The position numbers and the translations under genes are program-made. This document shows, one piece after another, positions 1 to 4,846 of a DNA stretch of 7,515 bases. Numbering within the stretch: the stretch's first letter is position 1; each line of letters starts with the position of its first letter. This stretch comes from an uncultured Eubacteriales bacterium. Its GTDB lineage: Bacteria; Bacillota; Clostridia; Oscillospirales; CAG-272. The stretch spans positions 1 to 7,515 of the forward strand of contig CAKSUH010000072.1 of NCBI GenBank assembly GCA_934500855.1, in the 5' to 3' direction. The notes under the pieces were generated by a model. The model made no database searches and was not told the origin of the DNA. It saw only the letters and a list, made by a program, of their open reading frames with translations.

Positions 1-1
1 A

Positions 2-613
2 CTCGGCATTGTTTATGTCGATACGGGCGCGCTTTACCGCACGGTCGGTTACTATGTCAGACAGCAGGGGGCTGACCCAAAGGACCCCGCGGCGGTCGCG
101 GCGCTTCTGCCGCAGATCCGACTGGACCTGCGCTATGAGGCGGACGGGACCCAGCAGGTCTATCTGAACGGCGAGGCAATGGGCAATCGCATCCGAACGC
201 CCGAGATGTCGATGTACGCGTCGGCGGTCTCGGCAATTCCCGCAGTGCGGTCGTTTCTGTTGGAAACGCAGAGGGAGATCGCAAGGCGGAGCAGCGTGAT
301 TATGGACGGACGGGACATCGGAACCGTGATTCTGCCGCAGGCAGATGTGAAGCTCTTTCTGACTGCCTCCGATGAGTGCCGCGCAAAACGGCGTTGGGAG
401 GAACTGAAGCAGAAGGGCATGGAAACGGACTACGAGGAAGTGCTTGCCGATATGCGGCAGAGGGACCGTCAGGACAGGGAGCGCGAGATCGCGCCTGCGG
501 TTGCCGCGCCGGATGCAACGGTATTTGACAATTCGTGGATGGACCCCGAGACCTGCACCGCCGCACTGCTTCGGCTGATTGAAGAAAAATACAGGCTTGG
601 TGTGGCGAAATGA
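2..613 (+). CDS. cmk: Cytidylate kinase (CMP/dCMP kinase), 5' end outside window
   Basis: Cytosolic kinase that transfers phosphate from ATP to CMP or dCMP, giving the diphosphates used for RNA, DNA and phospholipid synthesis. The frame is open from base 2 to the TGA at 611-613, giving 203 visible residues. It begins with YVDTGALYR (visible residues 5-13), the family's YLDTGAMYR-like segment. Visible residues 101-108 read MDGRDIGT, the highly conserved CMP-kinase motif. An Arg/Asp-rich RDRQDRER segment (about 154-161) matches the lid region, and the tail VFDNSWMDPE resembles the usual C-terminus. The ATP-binding P-loop lies upstream of the window; bacterial Cmk is usually about 220-230 residues, so roughly 15-25 are missing. 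The stop overlaps the ispH-rpsA start in an ATGA, suggesting translational coupling. Family identification is by motif reading and is secure. The in-frame ATG at 179 is internal, not the true start. Confidence 0.95.
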   Translation, partial: LGIVYVDTGALYRTVGYYVRQQGADPKDPAAVAALLPQIRLDLRYEADGTQQVYLNGEAMGNRIRTPEMSMYASAVSAIPAVRSFLLETQREIARRSSVIMDGRDIGTVILPQADVKLFLTASDECRAKRRWEELKQKGMETDYEEVLADMRQRDRQDREREIAPAVAAPDATVFDNSWMDPETCTAALLRLIEEKYRLGVAK

Positions 614-2631
614 AGATCACCGTTGCCGCAAACGCGGGCTTCTGCTTCGGCGTGAAGCGTGCGACCGACCGACTGGAAGAAGCACTGGAACAGGCACGGG
701 CGGGAGAGACGATTGCAACGCTGGGGCATCTGATTCACAACGAAAGCTACAATGAAGGGTTGCGGCGGCGCGGCGTTCTGACCGTGTCGGACAGCGACCT
801 GCCTGCCCTTGCGGCGGGCGCAAACGCGGAACATCCGGTAACGGTATTGGTTCGCGCGCACGGGTGCACGAAAGAGACGGAGGAACGGCTGAACCGCTAT
901 GCGGCGGAAAATCCGTATTTCCGTGTGACGGACTGTACCTGTCCTTATGTTAAGAAAATTCATCGGATCGCAAAGGAAAACAGCGCGCCCGACAAGGTTC
1001 TGCTGCTCATCGGAAGCAAAACGCATCCGGAGGTGGTCGGAATTCTCAGTTGGTTCGAGGGCGAGAAATATGTGTTTCCGGACGCTCAGACACTGAATTT
1101 GGCACTTATGCCGAGCGGAGTTGTCAGAATAGACAAAAAAACTCCCGTTATGGTGGCGCAAACAACTCTGAATTTGGGCAATTGGAACGAATGTCAAAAA
1201 AAGTTGAAAAGCATCTATACAAATGCGATCATTTTTGATACAATATGTAGAGTGACCGAAGAGCGGCAAAGCGAGGCAAAGCGGCTGGCGGAGACCTGTG
1301 ACCTGATGATTGTCATCGGGGGGCGGGAAAGCTCCAACACCGCAAAACTCGCCGAAATCTGTCGGTCCGCGTGTCCGCAAACCGTGCGGATTGCGTCAGC
1401 CGCAGAATGGGACCGCCGGATACCGGAGGGGACCTGTCATATCGGAATTGTTGCAGGTGCATCCACACCGCGCAATGAAATAGAGGAGGTATATAAAACC
1501 ATGAGCGAAATGAATGAAAATTTCGAAAAAATGCTCGACGAAACGCAATGCGTAACTTTAAATACAGGAGATGTTGTTACCGGAACCGTTACACAGGTAT
1601 CCGATGCCGAACTGCAGCTGGACCTTGGCACCGGCGTGACCGGTTACATCAAGGCTGAACAGATCAGCGACGATCCTGCGTTTAAGCTTACCGAACAGTT
1701 CAAGAAGGGTGACACCGTGGAAGCGTTTGTCATCCGCGTCAGCGATGTTGAGGGTGTTGCGGAACTTTCCAAGAAGAGAGTTGACGCAGACCGCAACTGG
1801 AAGAACATTGAGGAAGCCTGCGAGAACAAGACCGTTCTGGAGGGCAAGGTTGCGGAAGCCGTTAAGGGCGGCGTTGTGATCTACACCGGTGCAAACCGCG
1901 TCTTTATTCCCGCGTCGCAGAGCGGCGTGCCGAAGGACGGCGATCTCTCCACGCTGGTTGGCGAGACGGTCAAATTCCGCATCATTGAAGTCAAGCCGGG
2001 CAAGAAGGCAATCGGCTCTATCCGTCTGGTTCAGCGCGAGGAGCGCCGCGAAAAGGAAGCGGAGTTCTGGGCGAACATCGAAGTCGGCAAGGTTTACACG
2101 GGCGTTGTCAAGAGCACAACCTCTTACGGCGCGTTTGTTGACCTCGGTTGCGGCGTAGACGGCATGGTTCACCTGACCGAGCTGTCCTGGAAGCACATCC
2201 GCAAGCCTGAGGATGTTGTCACGGTCGGCGAGCCTCTGACGGTTTTCGTCAAGAGCTTTGACCCCGAAAAGAAGCGCATCTCGCTCGGTTACAAGACCGA
2301 GGAGAGCAACCCGTGGAACATCTTCCGCGCGCAGTATGCGATCGGTGATGTTGCAAGCGTGAAGATCGTCAGCCTGATGCCGTTCGGCGCATTTGCCGAG
2401 ATCATTGACGGTGTGGACGGTCTGATCCACATTTCGCAGATCGCGCTTCAGCGGATTGCGAAGCCCTCCGATGTTCTGGAAGTCGGACAGGTTGTGGACG
2501 CGCGCATCATCGACATTGACGACGAGCACCAGAAGGTCAGCCTTTCGATTCGTTCGCTTCTCGAGGACGAGATGGCGGCAGCCGAGGCGATGCCCGAGGA
2601 TTACGCAGTCGACGAGAACGGGGAGCAGTAA
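610..2631 (+). CDS. ispH-rpsA: IspH-ribosomal protein S1 fusion (HMBPP reductase / 30S protein S1)
   Basis: Bifunctional 673-residue protein. Residues 1 to about 292 are IspH, the 4Fe-4S enzyme that reduces HMBPP to IPP and DMAPP as the last MEP-pathway step. The three cluster cysteines are present: C12 (GFCFGV), C111 (DCTCP) and C213 (TICRVTEERQ). Substrate-site residues are also intact: H43 (IHN), H84 (AHG), H139 and E141 (THPEV), T185-T186 (AQTTL), S241-N243 (SSN) and S285 (AGAST). The IspH part should therefore be active. Four S1 RNA-binding OB domains follow at about 316-390, 405-475, 490-561 and 576-650; the third and fourth carry the classic YGAFVDL/GVDGMVHLTEL and FGAFAEI/GVDGLIHISQ patterns. 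Four domains is the short Gram-positive type, against six in E. coli. The tail is acidic. The ATG overlaps the cmk stop and has only a weak upstream SD, so coupling is likely. This fusion is known in Clostridia. Confidence 0.96.
   Translation: MKITVAANAGFCFGVKRATDRLEEALEQARAGETIATLGHLIHNESYNEGLRRRGVLTVSDSDLPALAAGANAEHPVTVLVRAHGCTKETEERLNRYAAENPYFRVTDCTCPYVKKIHRIAKENSAPDKVLLLIGSKTHPEVVGILSWFEGEKYVFPDAQTLNLALMPSGVVRIDKKTPVMVAQTTLNLGNWNECQKKLKSIYTNAIIFDTICRVTEERQSEAKRLAETCDLMIVIGGRESSNTAKLAEICRSACPQTVRIASAAEWDRRIPEGTCHIGIVAGASTPRNEIEEVYKTMSEMNENFEKMLDETQCVTLNTGDVVTGTVTQVSDAELQLDLGTGVTGYIKAEQISDDPAFKLTEQFKKGDTVEAFVIRVSDVEGVAELSKKRVDADRNWKNIEEACENKTVLEGKVAEAVKGGVVIYTGANRVFIPASQSGVPKDGDLSTLVGETVKFRIIEVKPGKKAIGSIRLVQREERREKEAEFWANIEVGKVYTGVVKSTTSYGAFVDLGCGVDGMVHLTELSWKHIRKPEDVVTVGEPLTVFVKSFDPEKKRISLGYKTEESNPWNIFRAQYAIGDVASVKIVSLMPFGAFAEIIDGVDGLIHISQIALQRIAKPSDVLEVGQVVDARIIDIDDEHQKVSLSIRSLLEDEMAAAEAMPEDYAVDENGEQ
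1216..1244 (+). promoter_or_regulatory. Possible internal sigma-A-type promoter inside ispH
   Basis: TGATACAAT (1236-1244) is an extended -10 with 5 of 6 matches to TATAAT. TATACA at 1216-1221 is a weak -35 (4 of 6 to TTGACA) at 17-base spacing. It lies in an unusually A+T-rich patch (about 1120-1250) of an otherwise GC-rich gene and would give a transcript starting near 1251, upstream of the internal SD at 1484. It is inside coding sequence, so a chance match is quite possible. Confidence 0.25.
1484..1503 (+). promoter_or_regulatory. Internal Shine-Dalgarno and ATG at the IspH/S1 junction
   Basis: AGGAGGT at 1484-1490 sits 10 bases before an in-frame ATG at 1501 (Met298 of the fusion). This Met is just past the end of the IspH domain and about 18 residues before the first S1 domain, which is where a stand-alone rpsA would begin (MSEMNENFEKML). 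Initiation here would yield a free S1 of 376 residues. The SD match is much better than the one at the fusion start, although the spacing is slightly long. Seen: the SD, the ATG and its location. Inferred: that it is used. It could be a relic of a formerly separate rpsA, or chance, since the SD bases also encode Glu-Glu-Val. Confidence 0.5.
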
Positions 2632-2657
2632 AAAAAAAGACCTCGGGCTTTGCCCGA
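2630..2657 (-). terminator. Possible intrinsic terminator for the - strand operon, abutting the rpsA stop
   Basis: Read on the - strand, TCGGGC-AAA-GCCCGA (2657-2643; 6-bp stem, 3-base loop) is followed by GGTC and then nine Ts (2638-2630), two of which complement the ispH-rpsA stop codon. The U-tract is strong, but the stem is short and there is a four-base gap before the Ts, so this is a moderate prediction. It would be the last barrier to - strand transcripts before they run antisense into rpsA. Confidence 0.45.
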
Positions 2658-2662
2658 ACCCA

Positions 2663-2694
2663 CTTAGGGGGCTTCTTTCGAGAAGCCCCCTAAG
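2663..2694 (+). repeat. 14-bp perfect hairpin with TTCG loop downstream of rpsA
   Basis: The arm CTTAGGGGGCTTCT (2663-2676) pairs perfectly with 2681-2694 across a TTCG loop (2677-2680), a loop sequence known for unusual stability in RNA. No T-run follows, so it is not a standard intrinsic terminator. It may act as an mRNA 3'-end stabiliser or as part of a tandem terminator with the palindrome seven bases downstream. Its right arm resembles the hairpin beside the opposing operon (2923-2956). Confidence 0.8.
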
Positions 2695-2700
2695 AACCCC

Positions 2701-2773
2701 AAGAACTTCACCCCAAAGGCGGGATTCCATGCAAAGCTGGAATCCCGCCTTTGGGGTGAAGTTCTTAGTTTTT
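2701..2773 (+). terminator. 29-bp perfect palindrome plus T-tract; likely terminator or palindromic element
   Basis: The arm at 2701-2729 is exactly complementary to 2738-2766, with an eight-base spacer TGCAAAGC. AG and five Ts (2769-2773) follow on the + strand, so a transcript from ispH-rpsA would form a long hairpin ending near a U-tract. The stem is far longer than an ordinary terminator, and perfect pairing over 29 bp suggests a dispersed palindromic element or MITE-like insertion, or selection for structure. CTAAGAAC at 2690-2697 can also pair with GTTCTTAG at 2761-2768, so the two hairpins can compete at their bases. The pairing is certain; terminator function is inferred. Confidence 0.65.
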
Positions 2774-2922
2774 AAGGGCTTTTCAAGGAGCCTCTGAATG
2801 GAGTTTGAGCAAAGCACGAGTCTCTCTCACTGTGTCCCGCTTTCGTGATTGGCGTATATTTCAACCTTTGAATAGAGGCACTATGTTCGCACTTTCCCAT
2901 TGGGTGAAAAGGTTTGGGGAGT

Positions 2923-2956
2923 CCAGAGGGGGCTTTCCTGAAAAGCCCCCCTCTGG
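2923..2956 (-). repeat. GC-rich hairpin just after the stop of the - strand operon
   Basis: CCAGAGGGGGCTTT (2923-2936) pairs with AAAGCCCCCCTCTGG (2942-2956) except for one bulged C, leaving a small loop. It lies 7 bases past the TGA of the heptad-repeat gene. On the - strand it is followed by ACTCCCCAAACC rather than Ts, so it lacks a terminator U-tract. Its sequence and downstream flank match the hairpin after rpsA in inverted orientation. A role in 3'-end formation or mRNA protection is likely but inferred. Confidence 0.7.
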
Positions 2957-2963
2957 CGCATCC

Positions 2964-4826
2964 TCACACAGCGTCGGTGCGGTAGATGAATTTTACCTGA
3001 CCGTCCATGTCGCCGATGCCGGAGAAGTTGTTGTAGGACTTCGAGACATCAATCGTTGCGCGCAGACGGACGAGAACCGTCTTGGCATCGCCGTTTGCAA
3101 GAGCGACCAGCTTGCCGACCACCTCGGTGTTGAACTCGGTCAAGCCGTCGCGGAGCTGACCCGCGCCGTCGCGCAGATCGGTAATGCCTGCCGTCAGCTT
3201 CGGAAGCTGCGCAACCAATTCGGAGATGCCCGCATAGGCTTTGTCAACGCCCGCCGTGTAATCGTTGATGCCGGTGTAGAAGGTGTTGTAGTCGTCCAAC
3301 TGACCCTTCAGTGCTTGGATTCCGGCGGTCTTTTCGTTGACCTGCGCGGTTACATTCTGCGTAACCAGAGCCTGAACCTGCTCGGTTGCCATCTGTGCGT
3401 CCACCATTGCCGAAACGGCGGTTTGCGTGGCGGATTTCTTCATCTGAATGTAAACCGCCGCGTCAACCTGATCCTGCGTGTCCTCATCGACCATGCCTGC
3501 CGCAACCGCCGCATTGTACTGCTCAACCGTCATGCCCCGTGTTTGCAGGACTGCCGCCAGAACCTGCTCGCGGTAGCCTTCGGTGACCTGCGCCGTGACC
3601 TGTTCGCGAACCGCCGCCGTGACCGCCGTGACAATCGCGTCATGCGCGGTCGGATGTTCTTCCGTGCCCGCCGTGGAGAGAGAGGCAATCACACCGTCCA
3701 GCACCGTACCGTAATTCTCGGTTGTCAGGGTCACATTCACGCCCGCTTTTGCCAACTCGGATTGCGCGGTTGCCAGAAGCGCGTCAAATACCTGTTTCGC
3801 ACCGCCGCGGAGCGTTGCGCTGTTGGCGTTCAGCTCCTTCAGTCCGTCGGCAAGCTGACCGATACCGTCGATCAGCGCACCCGACTGCTCAAGGAGCATG
3901 CAAACGCCGTCGTAAAGCTGAGAAGAACCGTTCATCAGCTGCGTCATGGCGGTGCTCAGCTGTGTCAGCTTCTCTTCCGCGGTTTCCGTTGCGTTGTCGA
4001 ATACCGAGGTGTCGATTTTGTTGAACAGTTCGTTGGTTGCAACGCTGACCGTTGTGGCAAGACGGAAATCCTTGACCGTTGCCGTGACCTCCACATAGGA
4101 GGGAATCGCAACCTGCCCGTCGGTCACGCCGAGATTTTCGGCAAGACCGGGAAGCGCAACGCCGATGACAGCGGTACGGTCGCCGTCATTGATACATTTT
4201 CCGTTGGTGACCTCAATGTCGGAGAAAACATCGTTGTCAAGCAGCATTCCCGTCAGCATTGCAAACGGAACATAAATCTTTTCTTCCTTGCCGTCGATCG
4301 TGACCGTGCGGTACTGACGGTTGGTGTAATCGAAACGGATCGTTACTTTTCCGCTTTTGCCCGCAATTTCCTCTGCGGAAACGGTCTCGCCGTCCAGCAT
4401 ATAGCGGATGCCGATCGTTACGGGAAGCTCTTTTTCAATGGTTCCCTGATAGTAGATGTCTTTGCCGTCCGTGTCCCAGATCTTGGTGTTGTCGCCGCCC
4501 ATGGTGTAGCTTTCGTCACCTTTGACATTTTCAATTCCCGAGAGATCGGACGAATCGTTCAGCTTTCCTTCTCCGAGCGTGTTGCGGATCCAATCGCTGA
4601 CAATGATTTTTTTGACCGCGCCGTCTTTGCCCGCAAGCACATAAACGGTTTCGTTCTTTTCCGCCTTTTCAACGGATTCTGCGGAAGAGGAGGAACCGAT
4701 GGGGTTGGTTGTGTCCTCCGGAGTTTGGTCATTCTGCACGGCATGAACCGCAATGCCCGCAGAGGCGCCGCCGAGCAGAAGTACCGCCAGCGTTGTGCTG
4801 ATTATTTTAGCAAGTTTTGTTTTCAT
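2964..4826 (-). CDS. Exported Gly/Leu heptad-repeat coiled-coil protein, partner of the MMPL transporter
   Basis: Unnamed 620-residue protein of unproven function. Residues 1-29 form a signal peptide or N-terminal anchor: KTKLAK, a hydrophobic core, then VHA as a possible signal-peptidase site. A Ser/Thr/Glu-rich linker follows (about 34-60). Next comes a probably beta-rich domain (about 60-265), starting with the VYVLAGKDGAVKKIIVSDWI stretch. Residues about 280-350 and 505-565 hold Gly/Leu heptads (MNGSSQLYDG, LIDGIGQLADG, LTAGITDLRDGAGQLRDG). Between them, about 395-500 is Ala/Gln/Val-rich and probably helical. The heptads resemble those of YhgE/Pip-type proteins, but no C-terminal membrane segments are present. 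The ATG at 4826 is chosen over an upstream in-frame ATG at 4871 because AGGAGG lies 8 bases before it, the signal peptide starts there, and the longer form would overlap the transporter gene. It lies 20 bases after the transporter stop, suggesting an operon and a joint extracytoplasmic role. Confidence 0.85.
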   Translation of the reverse strand: MKTKLAKIISTTLAVLLLGGASAGIAVHAVQNDQTPEDTTNPIGSSSSAESVEKAEKNETVYVLAGKDGAVKKIIVSDWIRNTLGEGKLNDSSDLSGIENVKGDESYTMGGDNTKIWDTDGKDIYYQGTIEKELPVTIGIRYMLDGETVSAEEIAGKSGKVTIRFDYTNRQYRTVTIDGKEEKIYVPFAMLTGMLLDNDVFSDIEVTNGKCINDGDRTAVIGVALPGLAENLGVTDGQVAIPSYVEVTATVKDFRLATTVSVATNELFNKIDTSVFDNATETAEEKLTQLSTAMTQLMNGSSQLYDGVCMLLEQSGALIDGIGQLADGLKELNANSATLRGGAKQVFDALLATAQSELAKAGVNVTLTTENYGTVLDGVIASLSTAGTEEHPTAHDAIVTAVTAAVREQVTAQVTEGYREQVLAAVLQTRGMTVEQYNAAVAAGMVDEDTQDQVDAAVYIQMKKSATQTAVSAMVDAQMATEQVQALVTQNVTAQVNEKTAGIQALKGQLDDYNTFYTGINDYTAGVDKAYAGISELVAQLPKLTAGITDLRDGAGQLRDGLTEFNTEVVGKLVALANGDAKTVLVRLRATIDVSKSYNNFSGIGDMDGQVKFIYRTDAV

Positions 4827-4833
4827 TCTTAAA

Positions 4834-4840
4834 TCCTCCT
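4834..4840 (-). promoter_or_regulatory. Ribosome binding site fixing the heptad-protein start
   Basis: On the - strand AGGAGG (4840-4835) lies 8 bases upstream of the ATG at 4826-4824, inside the 20-base gap after the transporter stop. Strength and spacing are near ideal and decide the start against the upstream in-frame ATG at 4871. Confidence 0.9.
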
Positions 4841-4846
4841 GTAAAC

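Larger units (their letters stand above)
2632..2963. other. Gene-free spacer between convergent units, rich in hairpins
   Basis: 332 bases separate the stop of ispH-rpsA from the stop of the - strand operon. The spacer contains, left to right, a small hairpin beside an A-tract, a 14-bp hairpin with a TTCG loop, a 29-bp perfect palindrome followed by five Ts, about 150 bases with no clear gene (2774-2922), and a final GC hairpin. I see no tRNA, no convincing promoter and no ORF of protein-like character in the 150-base part. The outer hairpins and their flanks are related to each other in inverted orientation. Confidence 0.8.

Noticed and set aside
1197..1238. A AAA AAG slippery heptamer (1197-1203) in the correct phase for a -1 frameshift within ispH, with a -1 stop at 1236-1238
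   Set aside because: It matches the dnaX-type heptamer, but I see no upstream SD stimulator or convincing downstream stem-loop. A shift would only truncate IspH before its third cluster cysteine, so it is most likely just Gln-Lys-Lys coding.
1558..2817. 419-codon open frame on the - strand
   Set aside because: It is antisense to the S1 domains and runs through the hairpin region at its start. The sense strand encodes clear S1 motifs, so this is a shadow frame.
2798..2848. 16-codon ORF with AAGGAG 7 bases upstream in the spacer
   Set aside because: The SD and ATG are good, but the peptide is very short and without character, it lies beyond the likely terminator, and no promoter is visible. 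There is not enough support to call a gene.
3130..4000. Repetitive-looking segment (possible tandem repeat or CRISPR-like array)
   Set aside because: The repetition is at the protein level (Gly/Leu heptads and Ala/Gln/Val-rich helices). There are no regularly spaced identical DNA repeats with unique spacers.
2805..4832. 675-codon open frame on the + strand
   Set aside because: It lies almost wholly antisense to the exported heptad-repeat gene, which has a signal peptide, good SD and recognisable repeats. The + product is Arg/Val/His-rich with no domain character and starts with TTG at poor SD spacing; it is a shadow of GC-biased codons on the other strand.
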